DNA from: Collybiopsis luxurians FD-317 M1
Lineage: Eukaryota; Basidiomycota; Agaricomycetes; Agaricales; Omphalotaceae
Reading direction: 5' to 3'
NCBI GenBank assembly: GCA_000827265.1
Contig: KN834785.1
Location: 146,945 to 210,944, forward strand
Length of the DNA: 64,000 bases
Within the stretch, counting starts at the first letter, position 1, and every line of letters starts with the position of its first letter. Made by a program: the position numbers and the translations under genes. Positions 1-10,565 of the stretch are shown in pieces. Under the pieces are notes generated by a model. The model did not search any database and had not been told where the DNA came from. It saw nothing but the letters and a program-made list of their open reading frames with translations.

Positions 1-957
1 GTTGTGATTTCCACCTCAGCCTCGGCCACGACCGCAACCACAGAAGCCATTGCTGGACTGCGTACGGGAGTCAGCGGAAAGAGCTACATCAGGGTTCTTT
101 GGCTTTGAGGTCGTATTGGAGGATTTTGAATTGGGGTTGAGATACCGCCAACGGTCCTTCAGATTATGGATAAGGTCTGACGTCGAGATAGTGATTCTGG
201 CAATACGAGCAATCAACAGGACACTGTCAATATGCTCCTTGTACTCGCGGGGGATAATCTTGAGCATGTGAGAACGCTGTTCAGAGTCGGTAACTTCACC
301 GCCAGCATCGCAGATCTCCTCAATTAGTTCTTCATCCTCTTCAAGGAATTTGATGAGATTTCCTCCTTTGGTCCAGGTGCGAGCCTCCCATTTCCCTTTC
401 ATCTCGGATATGCCAACTTCGCTCTTTACTTGGAGTTCCTCAATGAGGTTCAGCCAAATATCGTAAACACGCCCAGCATTCCGGGTGACTTTCCGGAAGC
501 TCTTGTCAGTGAGGCGGGAGGTCAGGTGGGAACGTGCCTGGGCCTCAAGGCGAGTATACTGTTCATAGGTGGCAAGGTCGGCGGCATAGTCGATGTTGTC
601 CAGGTTACGGGGATAAGTTGGGGGAATATAGTTGGGATTAAAGAGGTGGGAGATTCCAGCGGCAGAGACAGCAACTTCCCATCTAGCACGGAAGATAGTA
701 AAGTTCTTGCCATCGTCATCAACTGTAGGGACAGTGGCGAAGTGATCAGCTCTCTGGGTGTAGGTAGACTGAGATGGAGGAGGTATAGCAGGGGTAACGA
801 ATGAGCCTGAGGGTGTGGCCTTAGCAGTAGCGGCTATATGAGCAGTGCTAATAGAAGGTTGCACAGGGTGAATGGTTGCAAGATGGATACGGCTGCTCCC
901 ATTACTAGGTGCAGGAGACGGTGCACGCTGCGAAGCAGAATCTTCAACTTGAGACAT
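1..957 (-). mobile_element. Copia-type retrotransposon gag, 5' part (cut by window edge)
   Basis: The minus-strand reading frame starts at ATG 957 and runs 313 codons to a TGA at 16-18. It has a Pro/Ser/Thr-rich N-terminus and then a gag-like helical domain with KNFTIFRARW near residue 84. It ends in a Gly/Arg-rich tail (CGCGRGRG). After the TGA the same frame continues GGNHN to the window edge, so the stop may be a decayed CGA (Arg) inside a basic region before a zinc knuckle. No protease, integrase or reverse transcriptase is visible; they would lie left of base 1. Upstream on the same strand are a primer-binding site and an LTR, which fixes the element type and orientation. The gag assignment rests on layout plus general resemblance to fungal Ty1/Copia gag proteins. 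In the element, gag would form the particle that packages the RNA. Confidence 0.78.
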
Positions 958-990
958 GGCAAAAGGTTTCTAGAGTGAGACAGCACAGCA

Positions 991-1015
991 ACAGTGGGTT
1001 TCGGGGCCCATAACC
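991..1015 (-). other. Copia primer-binding site (internal initiator tRNA-Met)
   Basis: Directly inside the LTR the minus strand reads GGTTATGGGCCC. Its complement, GGGCCCATAACC, is the anticodon-arm sequence of eukaryotic initiator tRNA-Met. Drosophila copia is known to prime from a tRNA-Met fragment cut in the anticodon region, so this is a half-tRNA primer site rather than the usual 3'-acceptor type. It lies immediately beside the LTR end, as expected. Confidence 0.75.
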
Positions 1016-1378
1016 TGTTGAATAAGTATTCGGTCATTCAAGTTGGCTCAGGGGATCTGTAATAAACGGCAGAGACTCAGAGCCTGAACGAGATAGTCGA
1101 AGCGTCTGTATTACCTGTAATAAACGGCAGAGACTATTGTACTGTAAGTAAAGGTAAACGTAGGAGAAATGTAGGTACTTGCCTCAGAGCCTGAATGAGA
1201 TAGTCGAAGCGTCTGAGGCAGCAGGGTAACCGGGTATCAATATATGTATATACTGTGGGAAGTGAACGGAGCAAGTCGGAAAGTACTCGGGTAGGTATAT
1301 GTGTTTATGCAGTAACATACTTGTGTCCATGTTTGTATAGGAATGAGCGTCTGTCAGGTGTAAGCATATAATTCAACA
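1016..1378 (-). repeat. 5' LTR of the Copia-type element
   Basis: This 363-bp block is bounded by perfect short inverted ends, TGTTGAAT and ATTCAACA, giving the TG...CA termini of an LTR. The primer-binding site follows on its inner side. On its outer side the bZIP pseudogene resumes at about 1380, so the LTR marks the insertion point. It contains two approximate internal direct repeats: a unit beginning CAGAGCCTGAA at about 1079 and 1185, and a unit beginning CTGTAATAAACGGCAGAG at about 1059 and 1117. The partner LTR is outside the window, so target-site duplication and LTR divergence cannot be scored. Confidence 0.75.
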
Positions 1379-1379
1379 G

Positions 1380-2290
1380 CCTTCACAAGGATGACCAGTA
1401 AGAAGACCAGTCAGAAGACAAGGGAATAAGACAAGTGCGAGGAATTTATGGGTTGAGGAAAAGGTCAGTTATCTGTATTCCACTTTTATCAACTTTGATT
1501 CACTCTATAACAAATAGACTGCATCATTACTCTCAAAATGGATATTACAAAATGTGATCATCTCCTTCAAGCTATTTGTACTGAACTCAATTCAACTCAA
1601 TCTGAAAATCTCATTCTCTGACAAGAAGTTGCAGCACTGAAACAGGCACTTTTGGCAGGCCACGGAGTGGGTCAGTTGAGACTGGCATTGACACCATCTA
1701 TCACCTCAGCACTCGGGTTCAGTGGAGCAGCCAGCTAGGTCCCTAGCATTTGCAGCTCAGACATGATTTTGAACACACCTGCTGTGCTGTCACTTGATGC
1801 CCTAAATCCCTTCCCGCCAGTGCCATTTCCAGAACTGAGAGTGGCAGAAGAGCTGGCATTGCATGCTACAGCCATCTCCTCTGCCTCTGCTCCCATGGTA
1901 GGCATCCAGCAACACACTCCTCATACCCAACACACCAAACAATCTATCTACATCTCTGCAGCTTTCTGCTCTTGGCAGGCAGAAGCATTTCGCAGGCTGG
2001 GTTTGGTAAGATTTGAATGGAAGTAGGCAGGGTTGTACACCTGTGCGTGCTGTGTGGATGTTTGATCTCCAATTTAGAGGTCCTGCTGGTATTGGCAACC
2101 CAAACTCAAGTATTGGCCAGTAGGTTCAGGATGTGCTGACTATGAATGGGGCACAGCCAATCATGGTCATTCAGAAGAGGATTCATCTTCATCATCTAGA
2201 GCAGGGTCCCCAAGGCTGTTGCAGCGGAATGTGATCCTAGTGATGTCCCAGGTGCAGGAGGAGAAAGAGTGCAGTGTCTTTGGCAAAGTG
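1380..2290 (+). pseudogene. bZIP pseudogene, copy 0 (3' part of exon 1 and exon 2)
   Basis: The stretch matches the intact bZIP gene at 52329-55462 from just before the basic region through exon 2. It has the end of exon 1, a short intron, then the leucine-zipper region starting at the ATGGATATT equivalent near 1539. Homology ends near 2290, at the point equivalent to about 54218 of the intact gene. Stops and frame breaks interrupt it, for example a TGA where the zipper should read an Arg near 1619. Compared with copy 3 (34500-35370), about twenty CpG sites have become TpG or CpA. The Copia element cuts off its left end. Confidence 0.8.
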
Positions 2291-4452
2291 TTATGGATAT
2301 CATCTGCTACTAGAAGGGATAGTTTGAATACATATATACCAGCTTTCTGACATGATGCTCCCCACAGTTAGATTGATGTTGTGTATTGCCAGAGTCCATG
2401 TCCCAGGGACATCTGCTGCCTCCAAGTGGATATTCAGTTGCATTTCCAGGCTGATATGGATAAGAGTGGCAGATATTCCAATGATTGAGTGATGTCCAGT
2501 TGTTGCTGCTAGTTGTATCCACCTATATGTGTGTAAAAAAAACTGAGAGAGTAGGATAACTAGACTAATGTATAGATTGGTCTATCCATATGTCTGTCAC
2601 TGGCTTGCTGCTTACCAGCGCTTGTTTGACTCTGCTTCTGCCCAACTTTTGTCATCACATGTGTCCAACAACTGGAGACCTAATACTGAAGATACTGAAG
2701 ATGTGTCTACAGGCCCAGATTGATTCTATCAGATCGACTATGCCAAAAGATGGTATACAATGTGTGCGTATTCTCCTTTGACCCCTGCTTCTGCGTACCA
2801 ATCAATTTTTGCTAGTTCTTAATCATCCAAAGATTTGTGATAAACCCATTCAAAAACTCACATCCCCCATGCTAGTCCATTCCTCCCTACTCACAAACTG
2901 ACTCCCACATTGGGCACAGATGAATGTGACCCTTTGCTCCAACTCATTCATACCCAACTGCATATCAGTTACCTGCTATTGGACTGAACACCCCCCCTCC
3001 AAACTATCTGTATTGTACTTGACTTGACATAATCTGCAAACAAGTATCTCTGGTCCACTTCGATAGTTTTGTTATTACACCTGTCAAACAACATGCCCTT
3101 GCCACAGGATTCTTGTGCACTCCAGTCAATGTCTTCTCAGTTTTCAACATTTAAAGGTGGATGATGTGAGTTCATTTGTCTTAACAGATCTGGATTGAGA
3201 ATAGTCATCCTATCAGCATAACTGTATGAGTGTTCAGACACTAGTGCAGATAGATTCCATTGTCAGAATGTCTTCGAGGGAAAATGGCAAAAATGTTTCA
3301 ATTTTGTAGTGCATTTTATATACCGATGAGACCAAATACTACACTCCTACCATGAATGAAATCTGCCAGGCTATGCACTTTTTGGCCTACCAGCAAAGAA
3401 AGTCAATGAGCCACATGTTGTTCTCTTCTGTCTGTGAATGTTGCATAGACAGATGCACGAGATTTGATCTATGATAACAACTGTATAACCAATGCCTAGT
3501 AACTTGTCCCAGTGGAAAGGAAGCATTAAGGGAGTAAATATATTGAAGAAAACAATTGCATGGTGTGTAGTTTGAATCAGTCAGCGATGAATTAGTGGTA
3601 TCAACCAATCTTTGGGAGATGTGTTCGACAGGTGTGTGTCCTATCTCCAGTATACCAAGTCATTGTTACTAGATTTAACTGGATCTGACAAATAGACTCC
3701 ACCCACTAGTGTTAAAGCTCACTCGAATTTTGCTGAAGGCTCACAACATCCATTTTTTTGTCCTTCCCTGCATTCACTGTGGTCACCTTCTTCACCAATC
3801 CACACCCTCCAGTAACTGCATAAATCTTCATTGCCATTCTTCACTTTGCCTGGCTCTCCCACTTGTATCCCACCTCAAAGCCAAATCATCAACTGCTCAC
3901 CTTTGACATTCACAGCATGCGCTTTGGAGCATTGTTGCTCCAGTTCAATATAATGCAAACTCAATCCACAGCTACTCGCACTTCTATAAACATTCAAACA
4001 GTGGCAATAAATGTAGTTGGAATGCTTTTGAGGTTAAGGCACTACAATCTTATTCATGCCTGATCCATACTGATATGCACCACTTCTATATACAATTGAA
4101 GAGATCCTCCAGCCTATGGGGACCCCTTATGGCAACCAGAACAGAAATCACTCCCTGCTTTCTGCTGTTCACTAACAATAGACAAGGTTTGATCTACAGC
4201 GACACCTGTATACCCTATGCCCAGTAACTTATGCCAGTGGGAAGTAACGACAGAAGTATATTAATAACATGACACAATGCGAGATCATCTGGACACCTGC
4301 TTGTTTGAGAGTGGCAGGATGCTTGCACATTGCAGTTGATATTTAATTTCAGTTTGCACATGATTGTCCTTCATATCACCTGCCGCAGATGCAATATATA
4401 CATTTAGTGCTGACTTTGGTCAGCCCCTTCTTCTTTCAGTTCCACCACCATC
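2291..4452. repeat. Unit A upstream spacer
   Basis: I see no gene here; short open frames are scattered and not conserved as proteins between units. The stretch is homologous to the spacers before the other DUF6535 copies (for example 26831-30094 and 35371-38414). It is shortened relative to them and visibly poorer in CpG. The last 60 bases hold a TATA-like stretch (4391-4400), a pyrimidine tract and a CCACCACCATC context before the DUF6535 ATG. Confidence 0.7.
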
Positions 4453-7400
4453 ATGGCTGAACATTCTGCAAACAACACCAGCGAAATCAATTTGAATGAC
4501 CTTGGCCTTCCACCCTCTACTGGAAATTACCCAGCCATGCACACACTTCCGGAAGTAAGGGAGAGTCATATTGAAGGGAGTCACATTTAGGCATTGGGGC
4601 ATTTTCCAATTTTGATGAGGCCTGAAGACACAGTTAACAACACAGGAACCATTGATACACTGGAAGAAGATGTCAAACCAGCTTCAACACCAATTGGTGA
4701 TAAACTTCCGGATCATGTAGAAAAAGGTGTCAACACAAATGAGCTTCCTGCTGGTGAGTGGAAGGGGATGACTCAAACCCAAAAGGTGGACAATGCTGAC
4801 ACAGTAATCTTTTAAGGCAATCAAAATGTAACAAACAAATACAGTAGTCAAAATTTTTCCTGTAATTTTGGAGAGGAACATGCTTCTACTCCAAAAGTGG
4901 AGAATGATCCTGAGAGAAAAAAGCACCAGTGCTGTTGCTGCCCTTGCACTGAAGAAGATAGCAGTGAGGAAATTCCAGTGGACACTGGTGGCCATGGGAT
5001 TACTTCTGTGAAACCCATTAAAAAGCCCTTTTATGGAACTCAATCTCCACCACAACTTGGAGGTGTGTAACACTATTCACAAAGATTCTGTAAAGGGTGC
5101 TCACTTATTCTTTAATATTTTACTACATGTCTCTAGGTGGAGACAAATATGATTATGAGAAGATCTATGCTGATGATCCATTGTATGAGGAACTTGCTTT
5201 CAAGGCAAGGGTCTGGAAGGTATATAATGATGAGATGGACAAGCTGGACAGTGACAGAGTTGAAGATTGGAGAGACGGCCTGGATGCCCTCTTAGTTTTG
5301 GTATATTCTTTCACTAAAGCTGCTCTGGAAATACATTAATCTGGGATTATCTAGGGTGGCCTATTCTCTGCTGTGCTCACCACATTTGTGGTTGAAACTT
5401 CTGGAAGACTTGATTTTGATTGGGGGGAAGTCAGTGCAAATTTTTTAGCTGAATCAGTAGCTTTGCAAAGGGCTACAATGAATAGTGAAGTAGCCCCCTC
5501 TCTATTAACACCAACATCAAAGTTTCATGCACAACCACTTGATGTTGCATTAAATATTCTGTAGTTTATTAGTCTTGTTCTCAGTCTTGGGATTGCTCTC
5601 AGTGCTGTAGTGGCCAAGCAGTGGATCCATCAGTACATAGCTGTTCCCACTGGAACCCCTGAAGAGAGAGCACAGATCCACCACTTCAGATTCATGGGTC
5701 TAGAAAAGTGGCATATGGCCCTGATTATTGGCCTACTGCCTATGTTCATCCATCTGTCGATAGCAATTTTCTTTTTAGGACTGCTTTTATTTCTTCATGA
5801 ACTACATCTAGCAATTGCTGTGATTGTTGATGTTCTGACATTCACACTTTTGATTATTTATCTTGCTAGTAATTTGCTTCCAGTGTGACATTTGGACTGT
5901 CCATATAAGACCCCACTTACTTCATTACTATTTTCATTGATTCTAAAGGTGGTCCATATTTTTGCTTCAGATAAAGTGAAAGAAATGACCCTAGCAGCAT
6001 TGGAACAATCCAGCAGTGATGAAATAATAGACTTTGTTAAGGACATTCAAGGATCACTCTGGAGTATCAAGAGGATTAAGACCATTATTTCCTTTGTGCT
6101 AAAATTTATGTACTAAAAACTGGAATCCTTTATCTCCCTTATAGGACCAAAATGGGCAATTGGGTGCTCAAAAGGTAGTAAGCCAAGTGCAAAATATGTC
6201 TTAAATGATATGGAAATTGGTTATATTGGACATAACTTTAAAGATCTGAAAATAGATCTCCATGGATTGCTCTGGCTTATTCAGTCATCCACAAATTTAT
6301 CTGCTAAAAATATAGCACTGGATGCATTGAGTGATCTTAATGTTGATAGGCTTGCTGACATTTATAGATTGTCTCAAGTGCAAGTATTCTCGCTGGAGCA
6401 AGCAATTAGAGAACGATCCAGAAATGCACAGCAGAGGAACCAGACTTTGCCATACATCAGAGGCATTCACACTGAAAACCACTCACCATCAATGAGGGAA
6501 CAATTTTTTTTTTCCAGCTCTATCCCCTCCTTCATCTTCTTCACTTATTGTAGCCGAGTTGATCAGTGATCAGAAAATGAGACAATCTATTGCAAACATT
6601 TTTGCAACTGAGGATTACAGAAAAACCATTAAGCATGAGCCTATTCTCTGGGCTACTTGGTTTAGCTCATTCTCACAACACTTCTTTCCACACCGTCAGG
6701 TTACCCTGGATTCCTCTAACCAGGAGTTTGTCTTCAATAAATTGCTATACTTAGCTAGTATTCAATCCCCTAGATTCCCTGGAAATTCCAGCATTGAATA
6801 CCCTCACTTCAACCGTCATCACTGGCCTTTGAATCATTACACAAGAAGAGGACACCAAGATGATGCTGAATTACCTAAATCACAGCTTACTCAACCCTGC
6901 AATGTTGATACATTTTTGGAAGAGTTTGCCTCTGAGCATTTTTATAAGCTGGATCACAGATTACCTTGAAATATCTCTAAAATCTTATCAGAAAAACATT
7001 CCAACCCATCTTCAACTCCTTGATCTCATAGTCAGCAATGATAAAATGTATAAGGAATATCCTCATGTTGTATATTCATCACTTGCAACCATGGGAAAAT
7101 ATGCTAGAAGGTGGTTGTACTGGAAGCCACTTGATGAAGCAGATTTGGAATCTGAACAAGAACTCCTTTTGAACACTGTCATTAAATGCTTTGACTCTGA
7201 CACATTTTGGGAGTCTTCAGCAAATGTGCCAGATGAAAATGTTGGAGCTGGTACCTCATCCCCACAAATAACAGAAATTTTTGAGACACTTGCTGTTGCA
7301 CTTCATGTGGACCGGGGGGTAATTAGTAGAGATCTTATTTCTTCCCAGCTTGCAAACAAATTTATCAAAAAATGCACAAGTGCAATAGAGCAAGGACATC

Positions 7401-8152
7401 GGCATGATTTCATCAACTGGTTATTAAGGACACTGCTTGATCACATTCTTCTTCCTATAGATGGGGTCTGGACTGATACTGTATGGAATCAACTATTAGA
7501 AAGCAACATACCTCCAGAAGTAATAGCCTATGAGCCATTGTCAGGATTTGAAGATCCCTTAAAATCTTTGGTAGATACAAACTATAAATTATTCAGTAAA
7601 GTCATGGAGTATTTTTCTAGCAGGGGATCCCTGGAGAGATTCTGCGCTGAGTCACTAGGCTCCAATTTCTGGAACTCAACCTCAAGGATTAGCTTTTTCC
7701 TTGCTCATTTAAATGCCCAATCAGGATTTGTAATTTCAAAAGAGAGATGGCAGGAATGTGTTTTGGCATTGTCTCATGAGAGTTTCAAATATGATAGCCC
7801 GAATTTTTACTCCGAAAACCTCAAAAATAATCTTCCAAAACTTGTGGAATTTATTGAAAGTGGTTGCAATGGGCCTATGCCTGGAGATAAGGATTATGAT
7901 CCCCTTCCTGAATTTGTGTTACCAGTGAGACCTGACTCGGAGATGGCTTCTGAGGGAAAGGGTGAATTGCCTGGTGAATCCAATTCTGAGCTGGAAGACT
8001 CCGAAGCTACAGGCTGGTGGAGCAGAGTAAGAAGCATCTTACCCAGATTGACGCAAATAATGAAATTTTTTCAAAAGTCAGTCCAAGGGGGGGATATTGA
8101 GATGGCCGTAGTACCAGATCAATCTGCAGTAAATGAGTCAGAAGGTGTGTGA
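4453..8152 (+). pseudogene. DUF6535 membrane protein, copy A (decayed)
   Basis: The four-exon layout of the intact paralogues is preserved: 4453-4753, 4817-5062, 5137-5300 and 5355-8152, all with GT-AG introns. The frame is broken repeatedly. There is a TAG at 4588 (codon 46) beside a 3-bp loss, and Trp-to-stop changes near 5562 and 5886. A Gln-to-stop change lies near 6114, a frameshift around a T-run near 6505-6515, and another frameshift with a stop near 6950-6969. From about 6860 to 8152 a 430-codon frame remains open and encodes the C-terminal half. The membrane segment is still recognisable (KWHMALIIGLLPMF and following). The middle cassette (about 6360-6960) is of the type found in copy D, while the segment just before it matches copy E. 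A truncated C-terminal product is possible but has no evident start. Confidence 0.9.
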
Positions 8153-9268
8153 AAAATCAGGAGTGAGGCCTGGTAAGTTTAGTAATTCAATTGTACGAGA
8201 AATGACTGCAGTGTTTGAGAAGGGCTAAGGATCCATTGGTGGCCAAAGGAGCACTTGAGGGGCCCAGGAAGACCAAAAAAAAAAAATACTTGTAGTTTGT
8301 CTCTTTTCACTCCTGAGATTGCGACTTATACTTCTTCATTCATGTACTAAGTTCCTATTTTCTTCCCAATGTTTGTTTTTTTTTCCTATTTCTCTTATGA
8401 TAGTCCTCCAGTACCAAATTTGTCCTACCTACAAACTCTGAAATGAATCGACTTATTGAAAAGGCACTGGTAAGAATAATGAGAGTAAAACCAAAGCACT
8501 TGGGCAGTAAGTTCAACTCGATGATCATGTTATCTGTGGGTTCCGGAGTGCCTTTCCAGACTTCTCCCACCGATATTTTCTTCTTTTTTTCCTGCGAAAC
8601 TGCCACTTACTACTACTAGTAAGATGTACTGCAGCCAAGGCTTGCTTCCTCCTGTAGCCCAGGTTCAGCGCAAGGATAATCAATGCCCGAATAAGCTTTT
8701 TGAACCTATATCAAGATACACTACCCTCGTTGTCAATTGCCGAAACGACCAAGTCAGATGCTGCTCTGCTCGGCCTACATGAAAGTTGAGTCTCGACTAT
8801 TATTCTGGGTATTAACTTCCTTTGATTCCAAAACAAAATGACAAGGAGACTGGCGTATGGTTTGCGTCGGACATCTTTTATGCAGGTCACCGAAATCTGG
8901 TGATAGAGGAATAAATTACTTAACAGCGTGTATGGCTTAAGTGGCTGCATCTTGCGATTGATAGCAGTCATTCTAAGTCATTCTTATAACCGTCTCCCGC
9001 TCCCGCTCGCTTTCCCTAATCATGGACCCAAGTAAGTTGACCTCTGAGGGTACCGTTGTGGTGGAACACCCAAGAAGACCTTGCAAATATTTCGGAATCG
9101 ATATTATTGTAGTTCTGGAGCTGTGAGGCCGAGGCCACAGAAACTTGTTCGTGGGAAATGAGCATGCCCCTGCCGGTTTACTTTCAACACCGACGAACAC
9201 AAGCAAACCTGAATTATGAACTCCCCGTTATCGACGTTGATATACACAATACTTCTACTACAGGCATC
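8153..9268. repeat. Spacer between DUF6535 copy A and bZIP copy 1
   Basis: Homologous to 23785-24909, 32422-33514, 42110-43206 and 51245-52328. It holds an A-run about 120 bp after the DUF6535 stop (near 8275-8287), a short conserved open frame starting near 8442 (see the separate entry at 24067), and the bZIP promoter-proximal region. An ATGGACCCAA followed by GTAAGT lies near 9020. No independent gene is convincing. Confidence 0.65.
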
Positions 9269-10565
9269 ATGCTGGTCGATATCCCAGTTCAAATGCCTCC
9301 TTTCAGCTCGACCCCCAGCTTGAACAACCTAGAAGAGTTTCTCAATACAAAACTCTTTAGTTCTGCCTCGACGTCGGTGACAGCTACAATATCTCCAGGC
9401 CCTTCAGGTTCCACCTCTTCTCCAGCTTCATCCCTGTCATTTTCTGGCCAGTCGGATATTTTGTTGACCTCACAATCGTATCTCGATGGCGTCGGTGCTT
9501 GAAACTTTCATTTCCTCGCTGTCAGTGTAAACTTTCTTAAGACGTCATCTTCTTTGCGATAACGACTAGCTTGCTGGCGCCGTCTCTTCCAACGACAGCT
9601 ACGACAGCTCTCTTGACCAGTACCTATCCTCATTCCCCCCTATTCCTTCGACTGCCTCCGCGATAACTAATGACGAAGACTGACCCATGTTGTCTACCAA
9701 GTCTTCGTTGTCCAAGGGTGACGACAAAAAAGGAGAAGGATGATAACTTTGCTGGCAGATTGGGATTCGCTGCCTGGAGTCTTCACAAGGAGGACGAGTA
9801 AGGAGAAGAAGCGGTTGAGGAATAAGATGAGTGTGGCAAATTTCAGGGTATGAGGAAAAGGTAAGTTATCTGTATCTCACTTCCATTGATTTTGATTCAT
9901 TCTATAACGAACAGGCTACATCTCACCCTTGAAATGGACATCGCTGAACAAGAACCGTCCCCTACCCGCCATCCGCACTGAACTCGTTTTGACTCAATCG
10001 GAAAATCTCGCTCTGTCAAGAAGTCGCGGCCCTGAAAAAGCGCTTTTGGCAGGCTGTGGAGCAGGTACTTTGGAATCAGCATCAACATTACCTACCGCCT
10101 CAGCAGCAACCAGCCCGTTTCTTCGCTTTTGCGGCTCAGACACCAATTTGAACGCAGCTGCTGCACTGTCGCTTGATGCCCTAAATCCCTCCCCACCAGC
10201 GCCATTTCCAGAACCGAATGCGGAAGAGCTAGCGTTGCAGGCTACAGTCACCTCCTCCACCTCTGCTCCTATAGTAGGCATCCAGCAACAAGCTGCTCAT
10301 GCCCAACACACCAAACAATCTATCTACGTCTCCGCAGCTTTCTGCTCTTGGCAGGCAGAGGCATTTCGCAGGCTGGGTTCAGTGGGATTTGAATGGGAAT
10401 AGGCAGGGTCATACGCCTGTGCATGCTGTGTGGATGTCCGATCTCCAATTTGGAGGTCCCGCCGGTATTGGCAAGACGAGCTTGAGTATTGGCCACTAGG
10501 TTTGGGATATGCTGGCTACGAATGCGGCGGCGGCCAATCATAGTCATTCAGATGAGGATTCGTCT

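Noticed and set aside
1059..1216. Short repeated pieces in the LTR as a possible CRISPR-like array
   Set aside because: Only two imperfect copies of each piece without uniform spacers, inside a eukaryotic LTR.
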